Source: Paenibacillus polymyxa M1 (lineage in GTDB: Bacteria; Bacillota; Bacilli; Paenibacillales; Paenibacillaceae). From it: 64,000 bases of DNA. Positions within the stretch are counted from its first letter, which is position 1. Each line of letters starts with the position of its first letter. Shown here piece by piece: positions 27,165 through 35,628 of this stretch. The notes below the pieces were generated by a model. That model was not told where the DNA came from. It saw only the letters and a list, made by a program, of their open reading frames with translations, and made no database searches. Both the position numbers and the translations under genes were made by a program. The stretch covers positions 5,388,501 to 5,452,500 of the forward strand of contig NC_017542.1 in NCBI RefSeq assembly GCF_000237325.1, in the 5' to 3' direction.

Positions 27165-28394
27165 CTAAGAAGGAGTAGTATCCAAATTATCCAAATCATG
27201 CCGAAAACGGTTCAACCAGCTATGCAGAATGAAAAACAGAATGGATAATACGGCTACGCCTAATGCCAGCCAAAGTGTGGGCGGTAACCCACCGCCATCA
27301 TATAACTTCCCCATAATATAAGGTCCCATCACCCGTCCGGCTGCGCCAATGCCCCCTACAAGTCCAATGTAAAAAGGTGCACCCCGACCTCCATGATCAG
27401 ACAGGAATGCTGGAACCGCAGGTGCGATCAGCATTTCTCCTAGAGTCGCCAGTACCATAGCGAATATCATCCCAGTATAGTTCTGTGTGCCCAGTATGAC
27501 TATATAAGCTGCCAAATAAAATCCTCCAGCCCATGTCATTTGCGCCGAAGCGTGATGAGCGTACAGCCGTTTGATCCAGAAAATAATAGGTTGTGCGGCA
27601 AAAATAAGAACACCATTCAACGTCCATAGTAGCCCATACATCGTTTTAGGCAAGCCCTGCTCAATAATATAGGGAGAGACTCCCGTATTCCAGATCGAAT
27701 TACCGAACCACAAAAAAAGTGAACCTAACCCCACAAAGAGATACAGCCTGGTATCACGAAACAGCAACCGAGCTGGTATTTCTTCTCTTTTCATCACAGA
27801 CTTGCTGAGCTGAACTTCCCCCTCTTCCCGATCTACTCTGCTTAGATACGACCAGAAGAATCCGGCAAATACCGCAGAAGTCACTCCGTTCATGACAAAG
27901 CTGAGCTGATAGGAAAGGTCGGCCAGAACGCCGCTCAGTCCCGTTCCGAGTGCCACCCCAATATTGTTCGCGACATAAATGATATTAAACAGCTCTCCAC
28001 GTCGGTCAGCAAAACGAAAACCTACAAAGGCCTGAATCGCAGGCACAGATACCACATTAAAAAAGCCGATAAAGCCCATCATGATGACAAAAGCTACCCA
28101 ATGACCACTGGTAAATGGAAGCGAGAGAAGTCCCAACGCATTCATGGCCAGTGAGCCGACAATCAGTTTCTTGGCTCCAATACGATGATAAAGGGCTCCG
28201 CCCAGCACTTGACCAAATATTCCGCCTAAAGACTGCACTAAAATCGCAATCCCCGCATCTCCCATACTACGGTTTAGTTCGTCGAATACATACATGCTAA
28301 CGAGCGGCCACATGAGGGAACTTCCTGCGGAATTAATCAGGCTGGCAATGAGAAATACTTTTACTTCTTTCGGATAAGACTCCAACCATTTCAT
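27165..28394 (-). CDS. MFS transporter (multidrug-type)
   Basis: About 409 residues, twelve helices. GGALYHRIGAKKLIVG is the family's helix 2-3 loop, and several small-residue-rich helices fit drug:proton antiporters such as YttB. The ATG at 28394 follows AAAGGAG; an ATG 14 codons upstream (28436) would leave only 4 nt after the preceding gene and lacks a ribosome site. Downstream of the Mo oxidoreductase on the same strand, possibly co-transcribed. Confidence 0.78.
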   Translation of the reverse strand: MKWLESYPKEVKVFLIASLINSAGSSLMWPLVSMYVFDELNRSMGDAGIAILVQSLGGIFGQVLGGALYHRIGAKKLIVGSLAMNALGLLSLPFTSGHWVAFVIMMGFIGFFNVVSVPAIQAFVGFRFADRRGELFNIIYVANNIGVALGTGLSGVLADLSYQLSFVMNGVTSAVFAGFFWSYLSRVDREEGEVQLSKSVMKREEIPARLLFRDTRLYLFVGLGSLFLWFGNSIWNTGVSPYIIEQGLPKTMYGLLWTLNGVLIFAAQPIIFWIKRLYAHHASAQMTWAGGFYLAAYIVILGTQNYTGMIFAMVLATLGEMLIAPAVPAFLSDHGGRGAPFYIGLVGGIGAAGRVMGPYIMGKLYDGGGLPPTLWLALGVAVLSILFFILHSWLNRFRHDLDNLDTTPS

Positions 28395-28440
28395 ATATTT
28401 TGCTTCTCCTTTTGCACCTGACGCCATTAAAGGCATATTC

Positions 28441-30573
28441 TCATTGGCGCTTCACATTCACCACCGTTGAGAAAAAAGTAGCCCCCTGCCCCATATCCGA
28501 CAGCCGGTCAGAGGTTAACGCATTGGCACGCTGTCTGCGTCCTTTGCCTTTCCACCATAATCCTTGGCTAATCACCGTGCCGGGCAGCATCAGATCGGTA
28601 ACCTTGGCTTTCAATTCATACATTCCCCTGTCATTCCAGACGGTAACCGGATCACCATCTGCGATGTCTCTTGCCTGAGCATCCTCCGGGTGAATTTGCA
28701 ACAAAGGCTCCCGCTCCAATCGCTGATGCTTGGGCAAATTAGCAAATGTAGAATTCAAAAAATTATGGTTTGGCGGTGAAACAAACATCAATGGAAAACG
28801 GTCATCCGCTTGCGGCCGATGCTCTCCGTCATACCCTTCAATCAGCGGTACATAGGAGGGCAATGCGGGCAGACCTGCTTGTTTCATTTTTTCCGAATAC
28901 AACTCAATCTTGCCTGAAGGCGTAGTTAGACGCTCCAAATAAGTAGCCTTTGGCGTCATATCAAGCTTTACAAAAGGCGACTTTTTTAAGGCATCCAAGG
29001 TTACACCATTGAGATAAGGGTTCGTTGGATTATCAAGCGCGCCTGCGATCATATCTTCTTCACTTTCTGTAAAGGCAGCTTCATCAAAGCCCATTGCCTG
29101 TCCGAGCAGGCTAAATAGCTCATAATTGCTTTTGCTTTCCCCAAGCGGATCAATGACAGGCTTCTGCATCTGGATATAGTGGTGCCAGTACGATTTGTAT
29201 AAGTCTGTTCCTTCAAAAGAAGACGCAGCAGGCAGCACAATATCTGCATAGCAGGCCGTATCGGTAAGGAACAGGTCATGAACAACCGTAAACAGATCCT
29301 CTCGTTCAAATCCCTCCGTCACCCGTTCCGAATCGGGTGCTACAACTACCGGGTTACTACAATATACAAATAACGCCTTAATCGGTTGTTCCTTCTGTAG
29401 CAGCGCCTCTCCAATCCGGTTCATGTTGATCACCCGGGCATCCGGGTTCTGTCGCAGATCAGGACGCTCCAGATGGGCGCTGTTAATCTTGGCATAAGCA
29501 CCATTGGAGCGCGACGCTCCCCCGCCGTGTTTCAACCATTGTCCAGTGAGTGCAGGCAAGCATGTAACTGCACGTACGTTCATACCGCCATTATCATGAT
29601 GCTGAAGCCCATTTCCGATATTGATATAGGCCGCTCGCGCCTTCCCGTACATTTCCGCCAAACGGATAATATCCTCTTTCGGCACGCCGGTAATCTGCGA
29701 AACCCGCTCTGGTGTATAGGTCTTAACATGCTCGCGCAGTTCCTCGTGACCTACGGTATAGCGACGTAAAAATTCGTCGTCTGTCAGCCCCTGATCAAAC
29801 AGCACATGCATAACCCCCAGCGCAAGCGCCGTATCCGTTCCCGGATATAAGGGAATGAACCAATCCGCCCATTGTGCCGTCCGGTTGCGATGGACATCAA
29901 TAACGACCACCTTAGCACCTTTTTTACGTGCTTTCTCAGCCAATACGACCTGATGCATGTTGGTGCTGATGACGTTTCCGCCCCATACAATAATGAGCTC
30001 TGCATCCTCTGTGTCCTCCGGGCTTGTGCCGCCCTTAAATCCCATAACGGATGCCCAGCCTTCATTCCCAGCCACACTGCAAATCGTCTGATCCAGTTGG
30101 CTTGAACCCAGCGCATTGAAAAAGCGACGATCCATTCCATCCACACTCAATACACCCATATTGCCATAAAAGCTGTAGGGGAGAATGGATTCCGGTCCAT
30201 CCGTACGTATCAGCTCCTTGAACCGACCTGTAATGGTATCGACCGCCTCCTCCCAGCTAATTCGTTCAAACTTCCCTTCCCCTTTGGCGCCTACACGCTT
30301 CAACGGATAAAGCACCCGATCCGGATCATATACTCGCTCGGTCATATTCCGGACTTTGTTGCATATAGCCCCTTTGGTAATGGGATGATCCGGATTACCA
30401 GTCACCTTGACTATCTTTCCATTTTCCTTGTGAAGCAGGAGCCCACACGTATCCGGGCAATCCAACGGGCATACGGCCGGAAAAATACCGTTCTGCTGCT
30501 CCGTCATCCGCTGTCCTCTGTGTAAGTTGTGTTGAAGTGTGGCCTCAAGAGGCGCGCTATTGCGATGATCCAT
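28441..30573 (-). CDS. Molybdopterin oxidoreductase (YoaE-like, formate dehydrogenase/DMSO reductase family)
   Basis: About 710 residues. The N-terminal [4Fe-4S] motif is CPLDCPDTC followed by GAIC about 27 residues on. Further along come the MGD-binding domains (IVWGGNVISTNMHQ, INIGNGLQHHDNGG) and the C-terminal molydopterin-dinucleotide-binding barrel (NHNFLNSTFANLPKHQRLE). Cytoplasmic, no Tat signal. In vivo substrate unknown. ATG at 30573 is preferred (AAAGGAG 10 nt upstream); a TTG at 30606 overlaps the ribosome site. Its cofactor could be finished by MobA (21012-21641). Confidence 0.85.
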   Translation of the reverse strand: MDHRNSAPLEATLQHNLHRGQRMTEQQNGIFPAVCPLDCPDTCGLLLHKENGKIVKVTGNPDHPITKGAICNKVRNMTERVYDPDRVLYPLKRVGAKGEGKFERISWEEAVDTITGRFKELIRTDGPESILPYSFYGNMGVLSVDGMDRRFFNALGSSQLDQTICSVAGNEGWASVMGFKGGTSPEDTEDAELIIVWGGNVISTNMHQVVLAEKARKKGAKVVVIDVHRNRTAQWADWFIPLYPGTDTALALGVMHVLFDQGLTDDEFLRRYTVGHEELREHVKTYTPERVSQITGVPKEDIIRLAEMYGKARAAYINIGNGLQHHDNGGMNVRAVTCLPALTGQWLKHGGGASRSNGAYAKINSAHLERPDLRQNPDARVINMNRIGEALLQKEQPIKALFVYCSNPVVVAPDSERVTEGFEREDLFTVVHDLFLTDTACYADIVLPAASSFEGTDLYKSYWHHYIQMQKPVIDPLGESKSNYELFSLLGQAMGFDEAAFTESEEDMIAGALDNPTNPYLNGVTLDALKKSPFVKLDMTPKATYLERLTTPSGKIELYSEKMKQAGLPALPSYVPLIEGYDGEHRPQADDRFPLMFVSPPNHNFLNSTFANLPKHQRLEREPLLQIHPEDAQARDIADGDPVTVWNDRGMYELKAKVTDLMLPGTVISQGLWWKGKGRRQRANALTSDRLSDMGQGATFFSTVVNVKRQ

Positions 30574-30844
30574 GGTGTTAATGCTCCTTTCCGTTACCGT
30601 TTCCAAAAATTACACTGTTCTTATCATATCTACAGCTTTGGCCTATGGCAAGAGAAGGATTTTACCACACAGCATCTCTCCAAAATATATAAAAATCCGC
30701 CTGCTGTTTAGAGCAAAACGGATTTTAAAAATCATAATTATTTTTTTATCATCCTGTTTCATCATTACATACCCAGGGTAAAAGAGATCAAGGCATTATG
30801 GACGAGAGCACACTCATCCTCCATGCCAAATCATGGACCACTCC

Positions 30845-30898
30845 CAAAAAAATCCGCCATGACAGGTTTCGTTCCCCCGGGCCTGTCATGGCGGATTT
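30845..30898 (-). terminator. Terminator after the formate/nitrite channel gene
   Basis: Perfect 17-bp stem AAATCCGCCATGACAGG with its complement, 15-base loop, and TTTTTTT on the minus strand. Between this and the oxidoreductase start (30574-30844) only a weaker AAAATCCG/CGGATTTT hairpin (30692-30726) was seen. Confidence 0.85.
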
Positions 30899-30929
30899 GC
30901 TTTGTTCATTGCTTCATAAAGTAACGTGA

Positions 30930-31775
30930 TTATGCATGATCACTCAACGGATTGGATGCAACGGAAGGAGTAATTTGAGATTCATTCACGGAATGTGTGT
31001 TGGTTTGAGTTTTTTTCAGATAGGCCAGCCAGTAGGCTCCAGCCACAAACAGACTGCCTCCTACCAAATTCCCCAACCAAACCGGAATGAAATTCATAAC
31101 ATACTCTGCCCACGAAAAATGACCTGCAAAAATAGCCGCCGGAATGAGAAACATATTGGCTACAACGTGCTGAAATCCGATAGCAACAAAGGCCATGGTC
31201 GGGAACCAAATTCCCATAATTTTGCCGCCGATGGAGTCTGTGCTATAAGCCATCCATACAGCCAGTGCTACGAGCCAGTTACATCCTATACCTGATATAA
31301 AAGACTGCAAAAAGCTTTCATGCAGCTTATGTCCTGCCATATCCACCACTTTATCCAGGTAAGGACCCGTTTCGGTCAAGCCCAGAACATGACCGAAGAA
31401 AAATGCAACAAATAATGCACCTGCAAAATTACTGAGCGTAATAATCGCCAAATTACGAAGCATGGCTCCTGTCTTAATTCGTCCTGCCCATCTCGCCAAA
31501 GGCACTGCCATCATATTACCGGTCAGCAATTCCCCACCAGCGATCAAAACTAACACCAGACCTACAGGGAACACCGCAGCTCCAATAAAGGTAGCAATGC
31601 TCCCCCATTCTTTAGGTGCACTTGCAATAACGCGTATATCCAGCAAAAACCCGAGTGCAATAAATGCACCTGCTAAAAATCCCAATACTACCGCCACAGT
31701 CCACGGGTTGTTCGCCTTGGCCACTCCTGTTTCCACCGTCTTTTCGGCAATTTGCCCCGGTTTATAGCTTGCCAT
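30930..31775 (-). CDS. Formate/nitrite channel (FocA/NirC family)
   Basis: 281 residues, six helices. GGELLTGNMM and GFQHVVANMFLIP are the two FNT signatures around the pore. Members move formate, nitrite or hydrosulfide across the membrane. The neighbouring Mo oxidoreductase of the formate dehydrogenase family suggests formate, but nitrite is not excluded. AAAGGAGCGG precedes the ATG. The promoter carries an FNR-type box at -41.5 (31824-31866). Confidence 0.88.
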   Translation of the reverse strand: MASYKPGQIAEKTVETGVAKANNPWTVAVVLGFLAGAFIALGFLLDIRVIASAPKEWGSIATFIGAAVFPVGLVLVLIAGGELLTGNMMAVPLARWAGRIKTGAMLRNLAIITLSNFAGALFVAFFFGHVLGLTETGPYLDKVVDMAGHKLHESFLQSFISGIGCNWLVALAVWMAYSTDSIGGKIMGIWFPTMAFVAIGFQHVVANMFLIPAAIFAGHFSWAEYVMNFIPVWLGNLVGGSLFVAGAYWLAYLKKTQTNTHSVNESQITPSVASNPLSDHA

Positions 31776-31823
31776 CTGCCCCCGCTCCTTTAATATCTTT
31801 TAAACAAAATATTCTTCTTTTAT

Positions 31824-31866
31824 ATTTTATTTAAAATCAGTGATTTTGTTTGTGAAAAAAATCACT
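31824..31866 (-). promoter_or_regulatory. FNR/Rex-type promoter of the formate/nitrite channel gene
   Basis: TGTGA-N6-TCACT at 31851-31866 and -10 TAAAAT at 31824-31829 on the minus strand. If transcription starts at 31817, the box centre is exactly at -41.5, the class II activator position of FNR/CRP. A perfect palindrome CACTTTATAAAGTG (31863-31876) overlaps the box. No good -35 is present, as expected for an activated promoter. Confidence 0.65.
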
Positions 31867-31877
31867 TTATAAAGTGT

Positions 31878-31911
31878 AAAAAAAACAGCCCTTGGATAAA
31901 GGACTGTTTTT
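31878..31911 (-). terminator. Terminator after the 33-residue membrane protein gene
   Basis: CAG-x-CCTT pairs with AAGG-x-CTG, flanked by A and T runs; on the minus strand it is followed by seven or more T. It works in either direction and separates this gene from the channel gene. Confidence 0.6.
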
Positions 31912-31951
31912 CTATTTTATTACATCTACTGCGCTACTACGCGCTTTACAT

Positions 31952-32053
31952 TTAATTGTATTCTTCCTTTTCAACAGCTCTCAAGAACCAAAGAACTCCG
32001 CCCAGACCGACGGCTGCAACAACTACAAGAAAAAGGATATAAAACAAATCCAT
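31952..32053 (-). CDS. Small single-pass membrane protein, 33 residues
   Basis: An ATG at 32053, GGGGGAG 8 nt upstream, opens a 33-codon frame ending TAA. The product has one strongly hydrophobic helix (about residues 2-23, MDLFYILFLVVVAAVG...) and a charged tail ending RAVEKEEYN, so it is probably a one-pass membrane peptide with the tail inside. Its tail and size loosely recall small oxidase-assembly proteins such as CcoS, but the likeness is too slight to name. A terminator follows at 31878-31911. It lies between the NADH oxidase and the formate/nitrite channel. Confidence 0.65.
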   Translation of the reverse strand: MDLFYILFLVVVAAVGLGGVLWFLRAVEKEEYN

Positions 32054-32161
32054 TATAAAGTCTCCCCCTAATCCTTATGCTCTCTATATTGTACTATAAG
32101 GATTCATCCGTACGCTTCAGATTGTTGACAAACTTATGAACAATGTCACAGACAAATCGAA

Positions 32162-33523
32162 TTATACAGTAACTGGGTTCCGTTCGGATATTGTAGGCAA
32201 TGCTTGCAAACCTGCCGCGTTCAGGAAATTCCAAGGCTTGTTATAGTGCGGCTGGAAGAAGAAATCGACAAAAGCCAACTGGTCAATGGTCATATGATTT
32301 TGAATGGCTACAGACAGCGTGTTAATGGATTGCGTCAAATCGACCTTCGACATAATTTGTGCCCCAACAATTCTCCGTGTCTCCTGCTCATATACAACCT
32401 TCAGCAATACCTTTTCAGAGGTTGGCATAAACTCAGGACGGTAGCTATCTTCAATGGTTACAGCTTCTACAGTCATCCCCTCGTCGGTTGCTGCGGCTTC
32501 TGTCATTCCTGTTCCCGCAATATTATCTTCGTAAATTTTGATACCCGAGGTTCCTTGTGTTCCCATGTAGGCAATGGTCGGCTGTACCAGATTGCGTGCC
32601 ACCAGCGTCCCCATTCGAACCGCATTCGTCGCCAATGGGATATACGCTGTTTTGCCAGTCGGATTATAACGAATTGCACAACTGTCGCCTGCTGCAAACA
32701 CATCCGGGCAGCTACTTTGCATATAATTGTCCACAATGATCGCACCGTTAGGCAACATATCTACCTGACCTTTGAGCAGATCCGTTTGAGGTCGGAAACC
32801 GATACAGAGTATAACAAGCTCTGTTTCATACTCTCCTTTAGAGGTCACGACCTTACTTACTTTACCGTTAGTCCCCTCAAAACGACTTACTGTCTCGCCA
32901 AGTACCAGCTTAATGCCATGTTCTCTCAGGGAATTCTCAATCCGGTCTGTAAACTCATGGTCTAAATACTTATTCAATATACGATCAGCACTGTCGATCA
33001 GCGTTACGTTCTTACCGTTCATTTGAAAAGCTTCTACCAGTTCAACACCAATGTATCCAGCTCCGACGACTGTAATGTTCTGTACGTGCTGGGCTTTCTC
33101 AATGATTTCATTCGAATGATTATAGTTTTTGCAGAGCAAAATATGATCAAGTTCAATGCCTTCCAGCTTCGGAATAATTGGCCACGATCCAGTAGTCACA
33201 ATCAATTTATCAAATGTGTCCGTAAATTCCTCACCTGTTTGGAGATTACGTGCATGCAGCGTTTTGCCGGCTGTATCCACACTCGTTACCTCATGAAGCA
33301 TCTTGGTCACTACACCCATATCAGCCAGTTGATCTGGGGACGAATAAAACAATCCGTGCGGATCTTTGACGACACCACCTACGTACAGTGCAATACCACA
33401 AGATAAAAATGAAATATTGTCATTACGCTCATAAACCGTAATTTCGGCATCTGGATAACATTTAGCTGTGTTGACTATGGCTGCTGTACCTGCGTGTGTA
33501 CATCCGATAACTGCTACTTTCAT
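32162..33523 (-). CDS. NADH oxidase / CoA-disulfide reductase family flavoprotein
   Basis: 453 residues of the FAD-dependent pyridine nucleotide-disulfide family. VIGCTHAGTAAI is the N-terminal FAD motif, with the redox Cys in FLSCGIALYVGG near residue 43, the NADH motif VVGAGYIGVELVEAF near 155, and DVFAAGDSCAI near 275. The pattern, single active Cys and C-terminal dimer domain fit water-forming NADH oxidase (Nox); a CoA-disulfide reductase is the alternative. It would regenerate NAD+ when oxygen is present. The promoter region carries three FNR/Rex-type boxes. Confidence 0.82.
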   Translation of the reverse strand: MKVAVIGCTHAGTAAIVNTAKCYPDAEITVYERNDNISFLSCGIALYVGGVVKDPHGLFYSSPDQLADMGVVTKMLHEVTSVDTAGKTLHARNLQTGEEFTDTFDKLIVTTGSWPIIPKLEGIELDHILLCKNYNHSNEIIEKAQHVQNITVVGAGYIGVELVEAFQMNGKNVTLIDSADRILNKYLDHEFTDRIENSLREHGIKLVLGETVSRFEGTNGKVSKVVTSKGEYETELVILCIGFRPQTDLLKGQVDMLPNGAIIVDNYMQSSCPDVFAAGDSCAIRYNPTGKTAYIPLATNAVRMGTLVARNLVQPTIAYMGTQGTSGIKIYEDNIAGTGMTEAAATDEGMTVEAVTIEDSYRPEFMPTSEKVLLKVVYEQETRRIVGAQIMSKVDLTQSINTLSVAIQNHMTIDQLAFVDFFFQPHYNKPWNFLNAAGLQALPTISERNPVTV

Positions 33524-33566
33524 GTTGAATTCCTCCTTGGTGTGTGGGCATAAAATGTATAATAAT

Positions 33567-33650
33567 TGTGAATACTTTCACTTAGGCAACTCGTTACTTC
33601 TTGTGATTTATTTCACTTCATGCGCTTATTATAGTGTGATATTTTTCACA
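33567..33650 (-). promoter_or_regulatory. Three tandem FNR/Rex-type boxes before the NADH oxidase gene
   Basis: TGTGA-N6-TCACA at 33635-33650 (perfect), TGTGA-N6-TCACT at 33602-33617 and TGTGA-N6-TCACT at 33567-33582. Centres are 33 and 35 bp apart, about three helix turns. The most proximal also reads TTGTGAA-N4-TTCACTT, close to the Rex consensus. A -10 TATACA (33556-33561) would put the start near 33549 and the boxes near -25, -60 and -93. The rest of the gap (33651-33836) has no supported gene. Confidence 0.65.
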
Positions 33651-33836
33651 TTACAATAGCTTTTTATGATATTCACAGTTTGTCCACATTTAAAAAGGTA
33701 AGGATGTCTGAGATCAGCCGTTTGCTGAAATCTTTTTTTGCTCCATTCAGTTTTCCCTGTCTGCCCCCTGATTATGCCCTTGGAACAGACTTTCCACACG
33801 ATGCGTCAATTCTTAGGTAAATGCTCATTTAGAGAA

Positions 33837-33881
33837 TAAAAAAAGGTCTGTTTCCCCTGAGACAGGCAGAAATCAGACCTT
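33837..33881 (-). terminator. Terminator after the glutathione peroxidase gene
   Basis: Stem AAGGTCTG/CAGACCTT with a structured loop; on the minus strand followed by TTTTTTT. Confidence 0.75.
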
Positions 33882-33915
33882 GTTTATACATATGCTTTGG
33901 AATTACACGAAGCTA

Positions 33916-34392
33916 TTATAACAACTGCTCAATGGCAGCTTTCATCGCTTCCGGTGACTCCTTAGGCTCAAAACGCCCCACAGGCACACCTTCACGATTC
34001 ACAATGAATTTCGTAAAATTCCACTGAATTGTACCATCTTCCTGTTCTCCAGGCTGCTGCTTCTTCAAATATTCAAACAGAGCTGCTGTATCCGGTCCGT
34101 TCACATCCACTTTGGCGAATACCGGGAAATTAACCCCGTAATTCAATTGGCAAAATTCAGCCGCTTCCTCGCTGCTGCCCGGCTCCTGACCGCCAAATTG
34201 GTTGCAAGGGAAGCCTAAAACAACGAGCCCTCGATCCTTATATTCGTCATAAAGCTTCTGCAAATCCCCATATTGCGGGGTAAGTCCGCACTTACTGGCG
34301 GTATTCACAATAACCAGCACTTTACCTGTGTAAGTTTCCAGAGAAACCTCCTGATTGGCTGGTGTTACAGCATTATATGAATAGACAGACAT
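33916..34392 (-). CDS. Glutathione peroxidase family thiol peroxidase
   Basis: 158 residues. Peroxidatic Cys35 in NTASKCGLTPQ, GFPCNQFGGQEPG at 61-73, and WNFTKF with the conserved Trp and Asn. In Bacillota these enzymes usually take electrons from thioredoxin rather than glutathione. Reduces hydrogen and lipid peroxides in the cytosol. Single gene with its own terminator. B. subtilis BsaA is the likely counterpart. Confidence 0.9.
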   Translation of the reverse strand: MSVYSYNAVTPANQEVSLETYTGKVLVIVNTASKCGLTPQYGDLQKLYDEYKDRGLVVLGFPCNQFGGQEPGSSEEAAEFCQLNYGVNFPVFAKVDVNGPDTAALFEYLKKQQPGEQEDGTIQWNFTKFIVNREGVPVGRFEPKESPEAMKAAIEQLL

Positions 34393-34508
34393 ACAGCATC
34401 CTCCTTCATGTCGCTTGGTTTAGGTTCTTAACCTATTTTACCCAAAACGTGACGGACATGCCAATATCCACAGACCCTTTACCGTTGATGCTGCCACTTG
34501 ATGACCCT

Positions 34509-35402
34509 CTAACCTCTTGCTGCTACTTGTGGTCTAGCATCACGCCGCTCGGCAACAGAACCCACCGTTTGCTTCTCTTCTACATTCATTCCCTTTACTG
34601 CTTGGCTTACCGCAGGCTGACCAGCCAAAGCATACGGAAGACAGAGTGGTACCCCTGTACGAGGATCAGTAACAATATCCGCCTCGATCCCGAACACCTC
34701 ACGCAGCACATCGGGGGTCATAACCTCAGTCGGGGCTCCTACCGCCTTCGCTTTCCCTTTTTTGATCGCAATCATATGCTGAGCATACCGGGCTGCATGG
34801 TTCAAGTCATGCACGACCATAACAATGGTGCGTTCTGCCGAAGTATTCAGATACTCTAACAGATGCAGCACTTCCAGTTGATGCGCCATATCCAAAAATG
34901 TAGTCGGCTCATCCAAAAACAATATATCCGTATCTTGCGCAAGCGCCATAGCAATCCAGGCACGCTGACGCTGACCACCAGAAAGCTGATCAATCGGACG
35001 ATCGTGAAATTCGCTCATTCCCGTTACTTGGATGGCCCACTCTACCATTTTGCGATCTTCCGCTTTCATGGAACCAAAACCTTTTTGATAGGGGAAACGT
35101 CCGTAAGATACCAGTTCCGTCACGGTCAACCCTTCCGGCGCAGTCGGATTCTGCGGCAAAATAGCCAACTGCTTCGCTACCTCCCGGGTGGATTGCTTAT
35201 GAATGGATTTACCATCCAGCAGAACGCTACCGCCTTTAGGATTCATGATGCGAGCCATCGTTTTCAGAATGGTTGACTTACCGGAGCCATTTGCCCCCAC
35301 CAATGCTGTGATTTTTCCCTGCGGTATTTCTACGTTCAGATCTTCTACGATTAATCGATCCTCATAAGCAATATCCAGATTTGCCGTTTTCAGACGAAAC
35401 AT
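34509..35402 (-). CDS. Iron-siderophore ABC transporter ATPase (FecE/FhuC/YusV type)
   Basis: 297 residues. Walker A GANGSGKST at 36-44, signature LSGGQRQRAWIAMALAQ, Walker B LFLDEP, and the FecE-type TTFLDMAHQLEVL. After about residue 260 there is a polar tail of about 35 residues beyond the usual end. No permease or binding protein is adjacent, so it probably serves several siderophore systems encoded elsewhere, as YusV does in B. subtilis. Controlled by a Fur box overlapping the -35. Confidence 0.88.
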   Translation of the reverse strand: MFRLKTANLDIAYEDRLIVEDLNVEIPQGKITALVGANGSGKSTILKTMARIMNPKGGSVLLDGKSIHKQSTREVAKQLAILPQNPTAPEGLTVTELVSYGRFPYQKGFGSMKAEDRKMVEWAIQVTGMSEFHDRPIDQLSGGQRQRAWIAMALAQDTDILFLDEPTTFLDMAHQLEVLHLLEYLNTSAERTIVMVVHDLNHAARYAQHMIAIKKGKAKAVGAPTEVMTPDVLREVFGIEADIVTDPRTGVPLCLPYALAGQPAVSQAVKGMNVEEKQTVGSVAERRDARPQVAARG

Positions 35403-35486
35403 TTGGAATCATCCCTTTCCCTAATCCAATATATATAGTCACGGGCTTAACGCACGACATTCATCAAAACTTCATTCTATCTTTAT

Positions 35487-35515
35487 ATAATAAAGATATT
35501 GATAATCATTATCAA
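35487..35515 (-). promoter_or_regulatory. Fur-controlled promoter of the siderophore ATPase gene
   Basis: Perfect 7-1-7 Fur box TGATAATCATTATCA (35500-35514). On the minus strand -35 TTGATA (35510-35515) overlaps it, then a 17-nt spacer and -10 TATTAT (35487-35492). Repression by Fe-Fur is expected. Confidence 0.85.
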
Positions 35516-35577
35516 GTGTTAACTGGCATATTCCTTCTAATTTACAATGCGTAACGTTCAATATTTCCTCAAAAGTC

Positions 35578-35611
35578 AAAAAAAATCACAGCCCTAAAGC
35601 TGTGATCTTTT
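35578..35611 (-). terminator. Terminator after the luciferase-like gene
   Basis: Stem ATCACAGC/GCTGTGAT, six-base loop, followed by a run of seven or more T on the minus strand. Confidence 0.85.
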
Positions 35612-35628
35612 AATTCTGGCCATTCGCA

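Noticed and set aside
33704..33820. Plus-strand 38-codon frame beside the NADH oxidase promoter, with a moderate ribosome site
   Set aside because: A hairpin with a T run lies inside its first third (33711-33738), and the sequence has no recognisable character.
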